Source: an uncultured bacterium
GTDB taxonomy: Bacteria > Cyanobacteriota > Vampirovibrionia > Gastranaerophilales > Gastranaerophilaceae
NCBI GenBank assembly: GCA_902792085.1
Contig: CADAYE010000001.1
Coordinates: 124,001 to 188,000 of the forward strand
Direction of reading: 5' to 3'
Length of the DNA: 64,000 nt
Positions 15,935 to 24,155 of this stretch are shown piece after piece (the stretch's first letter is position 1; each line of letters begins with the position of its first letter). The notes beneath the pieces are model-generated. The model saw nothing but the letters and a program-made list of their open reading frames with translations, did not search any database and was not told the origin of the DNA. Both the position numbers and the translations under genes were made by a program.

Positions 15935-16754
15935 TTTTTGAATTGTCACTTTCTATATAAATTGACCTTGACGGGAATGCAAAATCTATACCATTTTCTC
16001 TGAAAGATTCAACAACCTGTTCGATAAATTCCCCTCTGACTTTTAAAAATTTGAAATAAGAGCCGGTTTTTACATAGCCCATAAATCGGATATTGATTGA
16101 ACTGTCTCCCAAATCGTGAATGGCAATAGTAAAATCGTTATGGATTTCTTTGTGATCTTTTCCGATTTTGTCGAGAAGTTGTTTTGCCTGTTTTATTTTT
16201 TCATCCGTTGTTGAATATGTAACACCGAAAGTCACTTTCAGAAGTCGTTTACGCGCCTGAGAAACATTTGTGACGATGGCATTTGCAGCCATATTATTCG
16301 GAATGGTGTTTAAGAAATTATCCAAATCTCTTATTTTTGTTGAGCGTATTGTAATATCCTCAACATAACCTTCAATTCCGTTTACTTTTACATAATCTCC
16401 GATTTTATAAACTTTATCCGATAAAAGTGATATGCTGCCGAAAACATCTGCTAAAGTGTCTTTTGCTGCCATACCTACTGCTAAACCACCTATTCCGAAA
16501 CCTGCAATAATAGATGACATTGAGTAACCGTGAGTTTGCAAAAGTCCTGTTATAGCAAGGAATATCAACACAATTTTTATGATTTTGATAATTATAGGCA
16601 TGAACCTCAAAAGCGGAGAATTTGATTCCTGAGTCTGTATTTTGGTTCGGATTTTTTTATCTACAATATTTATTATCTTAAAAAGTATCAGTATAAATAT
16701 TACATTTAAGCCTATTGCGATTAATTCAGATTGAAGTTTCGGGTCAAGTGACAT
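15924..16754 (-). CDS. MscS-family mechanosensitive channel
   Basis: 276 residues. Three hydrophobic helices: ~10-27, ~50-70, and the pore helix TM3 ending in GIGGLAVGMAAKDTLADVFGSISLL, as in MscS. The cytoplasmic beta domain follows (GDYVKVNGIEGYVEDITIRSTKIRD). Inner-membrane small-conductance channel that releases solutes on osmotic downshift. SD GAGGATA 6 nt before ATG. Length close to E. coli MscS (286). Confidence 0.92.
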   Translation of the reverse strand: MSLDPKLQSELIAIGLNVIFILILFKIINIVDKKIRTKIQTQESNSPLLRFMPIIIKIIKIVLIFLAITGLLQTHGYSMSSIIAGFGIGGLAVGMAAKDTLADVFGSISLLSDKVYKIGDYVKVNGIEGYVEDITIRSTKIRDLDNFLNTIPNNMAANAIVTNVSQARKRLLKVTFGVTYSTTDEKIKQAKQLLDKIGKDHKEIHNDFTIAIHDLGDSSINIRFMGYVKTGSYFKFLKVRGEFIEQVVESFRENGIDFAFPSRSIYIESDNSKIEN

Positions 16755-16816
16755 TGTTTGTATCCTCGTAAATTTATGTATGTTATAATTTTATTATAAA
16801 AGAAAAATATTTAAAT

Positions 16817-18784
16817 ATGTTGGATTTTTTGAGAGAGAATAAAAAAGTAATAATAGCGGTATCCTTGGGCTTATGCCTGTGTGCAGGTATTGCATTTGAG
16901 CGTTTATATCAGCCAAGCGCCAAGACTCTAAAAATTTATTCTCAAGGATTAGAAGATTACAATTCAAAAGATTATTCAAATGCTTACTATTTATTTTCAA
17001 GAGTGGGTTATTTTTCAAAACTGAAACCTGTCGCTCTTTATCGTCAGGCATTGTGCGCTCATGCCCTTGGAGATGAAGCATCAGAGGTTGATGCTTATAC
17101 TTCGTTATTCAAATATTTCCCGACAAGTCATTTGAGTACGGAAGCAAAGTACAAAACAGCACAACTTATTATTGATTTGAATCCGCAAAAAGCAAAAAGA
17201 TATTTTAATGAAATAATTTTATCAGGTGCTGATGAAGATTATAAAGTTGCATCAGAATACTACAAATCAAGAATTGAATCTGAAAATCCGAAAACAAAAT
17301 TTAAAAAATCTGATATAGAAAAAGGATTTAGAAATTATCTTACAAAGTATCCAAACGGCAGACTTGCACTTCAGGTTGCAAAGAATTGGGAAATATACAA
17401 TCCTGCAATGAGTTCATCGGATTATACTCTTGTCGGGAAGGCTTTAATGCTTTCAGGGATGTATAATGATGCGGAAAAAGTTTTAAACAGAGCAGATACA
17501 AAAGATAATTGGGCAGTTGCAGGTTTAAATTCTTTTAAACTCGGTAATAAGGTTAAGGCAAACAGTCTTACTATTATCGGGGTATCAAAATATGCAAAAA
17601 ATGCAGAGAAAGAGGATTATAAAGCAATAGTTGATGAATATGTAAATCATAGTAACAATGCTTATGATTCGGCTTCTGAACTTTTAAAAATTGCACATGG
17701 CGAAAATAAAGATTATATTTGGAACTTAAAATGTAAAAATGCCCCAAAATCAGATAAATACGCTTGTTATGAAGAATTATACGCATCATACCCCAATGGC
17801 GATTATGCCCAGAATGCAATGATAAAAACCATGATAGGCAGGCTTTTGAATAAAAATTATGCAGGTGCAAAAATTGTTGCAGACGATTTTATAATTAAAT
17901 ATCCTGATAGTGAAAATCTTGATATGGTAATGTTTTGGCGGGCAAAAATTGAGCAGAAATATACCCACAACCCGAATTATGAAATTTTTTACCGCAATGT
18001 AATAAATAATTTCCCTGATTCTTACTTTGCATACAGGGCATTTTGGATTGTTCAGGGAATAAATTCTTCTGTGATGAATGCAAAACTTGAATATAAAAAG
18101 ATAGAATACCCTTATAAATACCCTCCAAAAGGGAGTGTTTTATATAATCTTATTTTGGTAAATGATTACGATATGATAAATAAATATACAAAAGACGGAT
18201 TTATAAAAAGTTGGGTTCAATATAAGAAAAATAATTATGTATCGTCATCTTATACCGCCCAAAAGGCTATGGATAAGTTAAAAAACAAACCACCAAAAGA
18301 TGACCCTCGCTGGCGTCTTGTTTATCCTTTACATTATTTTAAACAGGTAGAGAATAATGCAGGACATTTTAAAAATGATACGGCGCTTATTATGGCTATT
18401 ATAAAAGAAGAAAGCCATTTCAATCCTTATGCGCAATCAGGAGTAGGAGCAATAGGTTTAATGCAATTAATGCCTGAAACAGCACACGAGGTAGGTGAAA
18501 GAAACGGGTATCAATTTAATACCACGGATTTGTTTAATCCGGAATTTAATGTAAAACTTGGAAATATTTATTATTCACAGTTAAGAAATGCACTTGATAA
18601 CAAAGATATTTCTGCAATTGCGTCATATAACGGAGGTATCGGTTCGGTTCAAAGATGGAAAGAAAATCTTGAATACACTGATACAGATGAATTTGTTGAA
18701 CAGATTCCTTATGACGAAACAAAAAATTATGTCTATAAGGTTATGAAAAGTTATTGGAATTACACAAGAGTTTATCAAAAATAA
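16817..18784 (+). CDS. Soluble lytic murein transglycosylase (Slt-like)
   Basis: 655 residues. An N-terminal signal anchor (VIIAVSLGLCLCAGIAF, ~residues 12-28) is followed by TPR/superhelical repeats (~35-500). The C-terminal LT domain of family 1 has IMAIIKEESHFNPYAQSGVG (catalytic Glu in the EESHF motif), GAIGLMQLMPETA and NIYYSQLRN, then ASYNGGIGSVQRW. It cleaves peptidoglycan glycan strands in the periplasm. No SD is evident. 4 nt before ubiE/menG, so it is likely cotranscribed. Confidence 0.9.
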   Translation: MLDFLRENKKVIIAVSLGLCLCAGIAFERLYQPSAKTLKIYSQGLEDYNSKDYSNAYYLFSRVGYFSKLKPVALYRQALCAHALGDEASEVDAYTSLFKYFPTSHLSTEAKYKTAQLIIDLNPQKAKRYFNEIILSGADEDYKVASEYYKSRIESENPKTKFKKSDIEKGFRNYLTKYPNGRLALQVAKNWEIYNPAMSSSDYTLVGKALMLSGMYNDAEKVLNRADTKDNWAVAGLNSFKLGNKVKANSLTIIGVSKYAKNAEKEDYKAIVDEYVNHSNNAYDSASELLKIAHGENKDYIWNLKCKNAPKSDKYACYEELYASYPNGDYAQNAMIKTMIGRLLNKNYAGAKIVADDFIIKYPDSENLDMVMFWRAKIEQKYTHNPNYEIFYRNVINNFPDSYFAYRAFWIVQGINSSVMNAKLEYKKIEYPYKYPPKGSVLYNLILVNDYDMINKYTKDGFIKSWVQYKKNNYVSSSYTAQKAMDKLKNKPPKDDPRWRLVYPLHYFKQVENNAGHFKNDTALIMAIIKEESHFNPYAQSGVGAIGLMQLMPETAHEVGERNGYQFNTTDLFNPEFNVKLGNIYYSQLRNALDNKDISAIASYNGGIGSVQRWKENLEYTDTDEFVEQIPYDETKNYVYKVMKSYWNYTRVYQK

Positions 18785-18788
18785 GACT

Positions 18789-19463
18789 ATGACTTGCGAT
18801 AAAACCCCTCAAAAAATTACAAAAATATTTGATGAAATATCAGGCTATTATGACAAAATGAATAACTTTATTTCGCTTGGTACTCATTATTTTATAAAGA
18901 AAATTGCGCTCAAAAGTCTAAAAATTAAACAAAACTCTTATATTTTGGATATTTGCTGCGGAACGGGTGATTTTACGCAAATTATTGATAAAATTGAGCC
19001 GAGAGCAAAAGTTATCGGACTTGATAATTCTGTTGAAATGCTAAAACTTGCAAAACAAAAAAATCCGCAAAAAGTCTTTATGCAGGGTGATTGTACTGAA
19101 CTAAAGTTTAAAGATAATGAATTTGATTATGTTACGGTCGGTTTTGGTTTGAGAAATGTTGAAAACCGTTACAAAGCAATATCAGAAATTTACCGAACAT
19201 TAAAAACGGGCGGAAAGTTTATACATCTTGATTTTGGCAAGCATGGATTCGGGGGAAAAATATTTGATATCATTGTTCTTTTTGCAATTAATACAGTAGG
19301 TCGGTGTTGCAAGGCCGACAATTATAAATATCTTATTCGGTCAAAAAACGAATACCCCGAACCGCAAGAACTTATTAAGGAATTTGAAACTCATGGGTTT
19401 AAACTTGTCAAACGGCGGGATTTTTTATTCGGTGCGGTATCATATCAAATTTTGGAAAAATAA
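18789..19463 (+). CDS. ubiE: Demethylmenaquinone / ubiquinone methyltransferase (UbiE/MenG)
   Basis: 224 residues. KIFDEISGYYDKMNNFISLG is the UbiE N-terminal signature. SAM motif LDICCGTGDF, then LDNSVEMLKLAK and VTVGFGLRNVENR; the end has FGAVSYQIL. Methylates the quinone ring; menaquinone is likely in an anaerobe. Cytoplasmic; weak SD. Directly follows the transglycosylase gene. Confidence 0.93.
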   Translation: MTCDKTPQKITKIFDEISGYYDKMNNFISLGTHYFIKKIALKSLKIKQNSYILDICCGTGDFTQIIDKIEPRAKVIGLDNSVEMLKLAKQKNPQKVFMQGDCTELKFKDNEFDYVTVGFGLRNVENRYKAISEIYRTLKTGGKFIHLDFGKHGFGGKIFDIIVLFAINTVGRCCKADNYKYLIRSKNEYPEPQELIKEFETHGFKLVKRRDFLFGAVSYQILEK

Positions 19464-19517
19464 TAACAAACAAAGAATTTAAAAAAACTTAAATAATTAA
19501 GAAATAATATACAATAC

Positions 19518-19919
19518 TTAAACTACTCTGTAATCTTTGCATCCGCAAAAAACACCTGTAATTGCATTTATTGTTTTTTGCACAATTTTGCAATCACTTT
19601 CATTAGGCAGAATTTCAACATTAACAACAGCGATATTACGCTCAAGACAGGTTTTGAGATCAATGTTTTTGATATTATCACTTCTGCTTGCTATTACTCT
19701 CAAATTTGGAAACATATTTATCACATCCGCACTGATTATTGATGGAGTATAAATATTTAAAATGCTTGTTTGTTCCAAATCATTTTTGTCAAGTTCTCTG
19801 ACGGTCTTCCTATTAAGACTGTTTGAAATCAGTTTTATGTCAAAGTTGTGTGTTGATTTTTTTTCAAAAAATGGTTTTTCACTTTCTCTGTAATCAAAAA
19901 ATAACATTTTGCAGGTCAT
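19518..19919 (-). CDS. Stand-alone N-terminal half of a D-2-hydroxyacid dehydrogenase-like protein
   Basis: 133 residues that resemble the first part of D-lactate dehydrogenase-type enzymes (2-Hacid_dh catalytic domain): FFDYRESEKPFF, then LNIYTPSIISADVINMFPNL and RVIASRSDNIKNIDLKTCLERNIAVVNVE. It stops before the NAD-binding domain. The reading frame is intact with a clean stop, so it is a truncated stand-alone domain rather than a visible frameshift; it may be a decayed gene. SD AAGGAG upstream ('aaaaaaggagccttt'). Confidence 0.6.
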   Translation of the reverse strand: MTCKMLFFDYRESEKPFFEKKSTHNFDIKLISNSLNRKTVRELDKNDLEQTSILNIYTPSIISADVINMFPNLRVIASRSDNIKNIDLKTCLERNIAVVNVEILPNESDCKIVQKTINAITGVFCGCKDYRVV

Positions 19920-20047
19920 AAAGGCTCCTTTTTTATCGATAATCTAAGAATTTTATATAATTTTCTATCACTCATAAGGCTAATATTTAAGAATAAATAT
20001 TAACAAAATAGGTAGTGAAATGCGGTATTAAAATTGTTATATTGAAA

Positions 20048-20216
20048 ATGCAAGTATTTTGTACTCACAACGCCAAGTTACACTGCGACTTCAGCAGACA
20101 TGCAACAATGGGGCAGAGTACAAACACGGATGATAATTTTGCCAGATGATGCATGACTTGACAAATTTGTCTCCGTAAAAAAGGCATGGCTTTTGGGATA
20201 TAAGTCATGCCTTTTT
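20048..20216 (+). ncRNA. Candidate structured RNA ending in a terminator
   Basis: A 9-bp perfect long-range stem, TTTGTACTC (20058-20066) with GAGTACAAA (20116-20124), encloses 49 nt with an inner CTGC/GCAG hairpin. About 55 nt later a strong Rho-independent terminator ends the unit. The stretch is GC-richer than its surroundings. A 34-codon frame (ATG at 20048 to TGA) overlaps it but has no SD, so I favour an RNA. It does not match 4.5S, 6S, RNase P or common riboswitches that I know. Confidence 0.4.
20177..20216 (+). terminator. Rho-independent terminator
   Basis: AAAAAGGCATG (20178-20188) pairs with CATGCCTTTTT (20206-20216). Confidence 0.75.
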
Positions 20217-20288
20217 GCCCTGAGCATGCCTTATTTTTAGAAAATTATTGAATATTTTACAAAACTTAATAATAGTAAAATCATGCTA

Positions 20289-20382
20289 AAACCATGTATT
20301 GACATGGTTTCAAGCAACCTAACCGTGCCTAAAAGCATGTATTGACATGGTTTCAGGCTAATTAAAATTGTGCTAAAGCCTG
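20289..20382 (+). repeat. Tandem hairpins in the leader of the Cys-rich gene
   Basis: CATGTATTGACATGGTTTCA occurs at 20293-20312 and 20336-20355. Each folds as a hairpin with an ATTG loop (the first is AAACCATGT/ACATGGTTT). A third hairpin follows (CAGGCT/AGCCTG, 20354-20382). They lie ~140-230 nt before the Cys-rich gene. Confidence 0.6.
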
Positions 20383-20518
20383 CACGAACAAGGGTTTAAG
20401 GGTATGTTACAAAACTTAACAAGCACATGATTTACTCTTGAAAAAATAATCTTATTTTCTATAATGTAGTTATAGAGTTGTAAGTCATTGATTTGACGGG
20501 CTTTAGGGGAGATATGTA

Positions 20519-20560
20519 ATGTATCCTTTTAGTGGATATGTACATGTTAAGTACGCTTAA
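20519..20560 (+). CDS. 13-codon upstream leader peptide (candidate)
   Basis: ATG at 20519 with SD AGGGGAGA 6-7 nt upstream, encoding MYPFSGYVHVKYA then TAA. It overlaps the start of the Cys-rich gene in another frame. It has the best SD of this region while the main gene has none, so the pair may be translationally coupled or attenuated. Confidence 0.4.
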   Translation: MYPFSGYVHVKYA

Positions 20561-20819
20561 TAAATGGAGATTATATAAATTGTTAAGAAGTAGAGATATG
20601 GGAAGAGCAGTAGCAGTAAGACGCTGGACAGAAACTGCTGTTGAATGTTATAAAAGGGGTTGTAACTGCGAAGGTTGTTTTTATCAGAAATTTTTCAGCG
20701 GTTCACCGCAAAAATGTCAAATGAAAGCATCTGTTTTGGAACTTGTCAGAACAATAGGTACACCTAATGTTGAATTACCTCAAATTTTGCCTGACGAAGT
20801 AAAAGAAGAAATTCTTTAA
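20544..20819 (+). CDS. Small Cys-rich protein, paralogue of 5072-5314
   Basis: 91 residues from ATG 20544. GTG 20532 and ATG 20538 are alternatives. None has a good SD ('agtgga' only), and the leader peptide at 20519 overlaps. The core shows W-T-x2-A-V-ECY, cysteines at C-x6-C-x-C-x2-C, then KCQMK, ending VLELVRTIGTP. This is the same pattern as the protein at 5072-5314. A metal-binding role is inferred from the Cys spacing. Basic N-terminus, unlike the acidic one of its paralogue. Confidence 0.7.
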   Translation: MLSTLNKWRLYKLLRSRDMGRAVAVRRWTETAVECYKRGCNCEGCFYQKFFSGSPQKCQMKASVLELVRTIGTPNVELPQILPDEVKEEIL

Positions 20820-20891
20820 TCGAATTTAATGTAATCATTGTAATATTTGACTATTTGGGTAAAATTGCTTGTTATTTTGTATTTTACCCCC

Positions 20892-20920
20892 TTTAAAAAT
20901 AAGCGTGAATATGTTATAAT
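20892..20920 (+). promoter_or_regulatory. Likely promoter of hpf
   Basis: TTTAAA (20892-20897), 17-nt spacer, TATAAT (20915-20920), 33 nt before the ATG. Confidence 0.45.
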
Positions 20921-20953
20921 GACAAAGCGACATGTGAAAAATCGGAGGTAATT

Positions 20954-21313
20954 ATGCACATTCATGTTAACGGTAAAAATATTGAAATTACCGATGCTAT
21001 CAAGGCTTATGTAAAAGAAAAAATCGGCAAAGTTGCTGCTCGTTATGACCAAATTCAGGGTATTGATGTTGTTTTGACGGTTATCAAGAATCCGTCTGCA
21101 GAAGGTAAACATATAGCAGAGCTTACCTGCAAAACAAATTCAGGAACTATTCATAGTGAAGAAGCCGCTGAATCAATGTATGCAAGCATCGATTTGTTAG
21201 CAGATAAATTTGCGAGACAAATTACAAAATTCAAAGATAAAAATATTTCTTCAAGTAAAGAATCTATCCGTAATGTAATTGAAACACCGGAAGAAGAAGC
21301 AGAAGAAGTATAA
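20954..21313 (+). CDS. hpf: Ribosome hibernation promoting factor (HPF/RaiA family)
   Basis: 119 residues. The N-terminal S30AE fold is clear (HIHVNGKNIEITDAIKAYV, VAARYDQIQG, AELTCKTNSGTIHSEE, MYASIDLLADKF). Short form: the C-terminal dimerisation domain of long HPF is missing. It would bind the 30S decoding site and stabilise idle ribosomes. SD GGAGGT 5 nt before ATG. Single gene between a promoter and a strong terminator. Confidence 0.93.
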   Translation: MHIHVNGKNIEITDAIKAYVKEKIGKVAARYDQIQGIDVVLTVIKNPSAEGKHIAELTCKTNSGTIHSEEAAESMYASIDLLADKFARQITKFKDKNISSSKESIRNVIETPEEEAEEV

Positions 21314-21332
21314 GATTAAAATTATTAAAAGG

Positions 21333-21366
21333 AAAAAACGGGAATTTATTAAAATTCCCGTTTTTT
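21333..21366. terminator. Bidirectional terminator between hpf and ferritin gene
   Basis: AAAAAACGGGAATTT - 4 nt - AAATTCCCGTTTTTT, symmetrical with T-tracts on both strands. Confidence 0.85.
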
Positions 21367-21380
21367 GTATATTATTTTCG

Positions 21381-21412
21381 TAACGAACTATTCACTACTC
21401 ACTATTCACTTA
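21381..21412. repeat. STAGTGA-type repeat, copy a
   Basis: 'ctattcactactcactattcac' text shared with repeats at 21948-22050, 23295-23405 and 24031-24129. Confidence 0.5.
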
Positions 21413-21417
21413 ATTTT

Positions 21418-21930
21418 TTATCCGATAACAGGCGGATTGAATACTCTTGTTGCAAGTTCTTTGTCCAAAGCCAAAATACCTTGTTTATCTTGGCCGATAA
21501 GTTCAAGTTTTGCAAGAACTCCGCCTACACTTGCTTCTTCTTCTACCTGTTCCTTTATGTACCAGTTTAAAAATATTAGTGCAGCTCTGTCTTTTACTTC
21601 GTCTGCGACATCGGCAAGAGCATTGATTCTTGAAGTTACATATTCTTCATGTTCAAGAACCTGTCTAAAGATTTCAACAGGAGTTGTTCCTTTGATTTCC
21701 GGTTTATCTATTGCAAAAAGTTCAATGCTTCCACCTCTTTCAAGTACATAGTTATACATACCTTCTGCGTGTGCTTTTTCTTCCTGCATCTGAATATCAA
21801 ACCAATTTACAAAGCCTTCAAGATTCATTTCCGAAAATTTTGCCTTCATTGCCATGTATAGATATTCTGAGTAATACTCTTTGTTAATCTGGTCGTTAAA
21901 TGCAGATTCCATTTTTTTGTCGATTGCCAT
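21418..21930 (-). CDS. ftn: Bacterial ferritin
   Basis: 170 residues, four-helix bundle. Ferroxidase ligands: Glu in NKEYYSEYLYMAM, Glu and His in MQEEKAHAEGM, Glu in LEHEEYV, and Glu in KEQVEEEASV. Stores iron and removes Fe(II). SD AAGGAGG is perfect, 5 nt before ATG. Flanked by the 'STAGTGA' repeats and next to the flavodiiron gene, both fitting oxidative defence in an anaerobe. Confidence 0.95.
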   Translation of the reverse strand: MAIDKKMESAFNDQINKEYYSEYLYMAMKAKFSEMNLEGFVNWFDIQMQEEKAHAEGMYNYVLERGGSIELFAIDKPEIKGTTPVEIFRQVLEHEEYVTSRINALADVADEVKDRAALIFLNWYIKEQVEEEASVGGVLAKLELIGQDKQGILALDKELATRVFNPPVIG

Positions 21931-21947
21931 ATTTGCCTCCTTTTTAT

Positions 21948-22050
21948 GAGTGAGTAGTGAATTGTGTATAGTGAATAGTCGGTTTCGGCCCTAAAGCACA
22001 TTTTGCTGTTCATAATTCTGAAACCGGTCTATTCACTTTTCACTACTCGC
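21948..22050. repeat. Inverted-repeat element, copy b
   Basis: 'gagtagtgaa...tagtgaatag' at the left end and 'ctattcact...cactactcgc' at the right, with an inner CGGTTTC/GAAACCG stem, forming one ~100-nt hairpin. It overlaps the last codons and TAG stop of the flavodiiron gene, so it probably supplied that C-terminus. Confidence 0.6.
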
Positions 22051-23251
22051 TAATTGTTCTAACAATTTCTTTTGCGAGTGTTTCAAGTTCTTCTCTTTGA
22101 GTTTGTTTAACAGAAGATTTGACTGTAATCTTGTTTCCGATAATTTCTGTATTTTTCCATTTTGAAACAATTTCTGTTATGAGGTTTCCTGCCGTTATTG
22201 CCCACGAACCGTTTTCGATTACTGCTATTTTGCGGTTTTGAATATTGTGTGCAGTCAAATCATTTAGCAGATTTTCCATATTAACAAATATTCCCATGTT
22301 GTAAGTTGTTGTTGCAAAAACGATATGAGAATATTTAAACGCATCAGATACAATATAAGACGGGTGTGTAACGGATGCATCATACATTTTGATATCTTTT
22401 ACTCCTAATTTTGCAAGTTCACCTGCAAGAATTTCAGCACAATTTTGAGTATTGCCATAAACTGATGTATATGGTATCAAAACGGATTGAATTTCCGGTT
22501 CATAAACAGACCATTTTTGGTATTTGTCAATAAATACATTTAAATCTTTTCTCCAAACATAACCGTGCAAAGGACAAATCATTTCAATATCAAGTCCTTG
22601 CGCTTTTTTAAGAAGCATTTGAACCTGTGGTCCGTATTTGCCGACAATGTTTGTATAATAGCGTCTTGCTTCGTCCATATATCTGTGGTCAAAATCCACT
22701 TCATCCGCAAAAATATTTCCGTCAATTGCACCGAAACTTCCGAAAGCATCGGCAGAGAATAAAATTTTGTCTGTCGTGTCATAAGTTACCATAACTTCAG
22801 GCCAGTGAACCATAGGAGCCATAACGAAAGTAAATTTGTGTTTCCCTGTTTCTAAAGTGTCCCCCTCTTTTACAATCACAAATTGTTCATTTGGGATTTC
22901 AAAATCAAAAAATTGCCCCAGCATCGTTTGAGTTTTTGTGTTGCAGACAATTTTTATGTTCGGATATTTGTTCACAAGATTTTCGATTTCAGCACAATGG
23001 TCAGGTTCCATGTGGTTTATGATTAAATAATCCAAATTTCTTCCGTTTAAGATGTGAGCCACATTTTCAAAGAATTGATGTGAAACTGCTTTATCCACTG
23101 TATCAAGTAAAACTGTTTTATCATCTAAAATTAGGTATGAATTATATGAAACTCCAAGAGGGACATCATATACGCCTTCGAAAAGTGATATTCTCCTGTC
23201 ATTTGCTCCAACCCAGTGTAAATCGTTTGTAATTTGCTTTGTATTATACAT
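22043..23251 (-). CDS. A-type flavoprotein / flavodiiron protein (FprA-like)
   Basis: 402 residues. The metallo-beta-lactamase-like domain has the diiron ligands NHMEPDHCAE (His80, Glu82, Asp84, His85), with further ligands in HWPEVMVTY and CPLHGYVW. The C-terminal ~140 residues are a flavodoxin domain (PYTSVYGNTQNCAE, ATTTYNMGIF, VIENGSWAITAG). Reduces O2 or NO to protect anaerobes. ATG at 23251 is preceded by AAGGAGAG. The last codons lie inside a repeat element. Confidence 0.94.
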   Translation of the reverse strand: MYNTKQITNDLHWVGANDRRISLFEGVYDVPLGVSYNSYLILDDKTVLLDTVDKAVSHQFFENVAHILNGRNLDYLIINHMEPDHCAEIENLVNKYPNIKIVCNTKTQTMLGQFFDFEIPNEQFVIVKEGDTLETGKHKFTFVMAPMVHWPEVMVTYDTTDKILFSADAFGSFGAIDGNIFADEVDFDHRYMDEARRYYTNIVGKYGPQVQMLLKKAQGLDIEMICPLHGYVWRKDLNVFIDKYQKWSVYEPEIQSVLIPYTSVYGNTQNCAEILAGELAKLGVKDIKMYDASVTHPSYIVSDAFKYSHIVFATTTYNMGIFVNMENLLNDLTAHNIQNRKIAVIENGSWAITAGNLITEIVSKWKNTEIIGNKITVKSSVKQTQREELETLAKEIVRTISE

Positions 23252-23294
23252 TATTCTCTCCTTAGTAATGAGTTCATAATAACACAAAATATCA

Positions 23295-23405
23295 GAAGTG
23301 AGTAGCAAGTAGTGAGTAGTAAAAAGGTCTTTACAAATTTAACAGTTGCAAAATGTGCGTTAACACCAAAACCGACTGTTTACTATTCACAATTCACTTC
23401 TCACT
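23295..23405. repeat. STAGTGA-type inverted-repeat element, copy c
   Basis: 'agtgagtagtaaaaaggtc' at one end and 'gactgtttactattcac..cttctcactac' at the other, between the flavodiiron gene and the HTH gene at 23516. Confidence 0.5.
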
Positions 23406-23515
23406 ACATATTTTCCTTTACATTTCTTCATGATTACATGAAAATAATTTGCCACACACATGAAAATGTAATAGTATTGTAATTGATAGAGTGTTGTTTT
23501 ATAGGGATAGGTAAA

Positions 23516-24028
23516 ATGTTAAAAGAAAAAACGAATGAGAGAACTTTGACTCCGCAGGAAGTCAGAACTATTTTAAAAACAGACAATAAAGAGATTGTTG
23601 AACTTTGCAAAAAAGCATCTATCAGACCAAAGAAAAATGAAAAAGGTTATACTTATTTTTCTTATGATGAAGTAAAAAATTTGCGCAAAGTTCAGGCTCA
23701 AATCAACGGAACAACTGATGCATCCGCAAAATCAACTGCAGTTGCTGTTGCTGCTCCTGCTAATCCTGCTATCAGAAGCATTTTAAATTCTTTACAGGAT
23801 TTGGAAACAAAATTAAGTGAAAGAATTTCAAAAGTTATTGATGAAAAACTTGAAGGTATGGATGATGTAGTTGTTGAACTTATCAGATGCAAAACCGATA
23901 ATGAAACTCTGAAACAAAAAATCGTTGATTTGAATAAAGAAATTTATCAACTGAAAAATGAAGTAAACAGTTACAAATCCGTAGGTTTCGGTTTATACAG
24001 AAAAAAAGAAATCTATATTTGGGAATAA
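23516..24028 (+). CDS. MerR-like HTH protein with coiled coil
   Basis: 170 residues. N-terminal ~60 residues form a winged-helix of MerR type (LTPQEVRTILKTDNKEIVELC, then YTYFSYDEVKNLRKV). A low-complexity Ala linker is followed by coiled coil (LQDLETKLSERISKVIDEKL, then DNETLKQKIVDLNKE) and a short tail VGFGLYRKKEIYIW. DNA binding with oligomerisation is inferred. Start ATG 23516 with GGGATAGG upstream; TTG/ATG options at 23483 lack an SD. Downstream of the flavodiiron gene on the other strand; its target is not evident. Confidence 0.7.
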   Translation: MLKEKTNERTLTPQEVRTILKTDNKEIVELCKKASIRPKKNEKGYTYFSYDEVKNLRKVQAQINGTTDASAKSTAVAVAAPANPAIRSILNSLQDLETKLSERISKVIDEKLEGMDDVVVELIRCKTDNETLKQKIVDLNKEIYQLKNEVNSYKSVGFGLYRKKEIYIWE

Positions 24029-24030
24029 GT

Positions 24031-24129
24031 ATATAAGTGAATAGTGAATGGTGAATGGTCAGTTTTGGCTGTTAATATTTGATCGTTTTTGAAAATATTT
24101 ATCTCATATATCAAATTCACAATTCACTT
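24031..24129. repeat. STAGTGA-type repeat, copy d
   Basis: 'gtgaatagtgaatggtgaatggtc' and 'caaattcacaattcactttt' flank an AT-rich centre, just before recA. Confidence 0.45.
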
Positions 24130-24155
24130 TTCGCGTATAAAGAGAGGATATTAAA

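Noticed and set aside
20048-20149. 34-codon protein gene
   Set aside because: No SD and a strong RNA fold with a terminator; kept only as an RNA candidate.
20289-20355. Possible CRISPR-like array
   Set aside because: Only two 20-nt units and no spacers or cas genes; they are hairpins with an ATTG loop.
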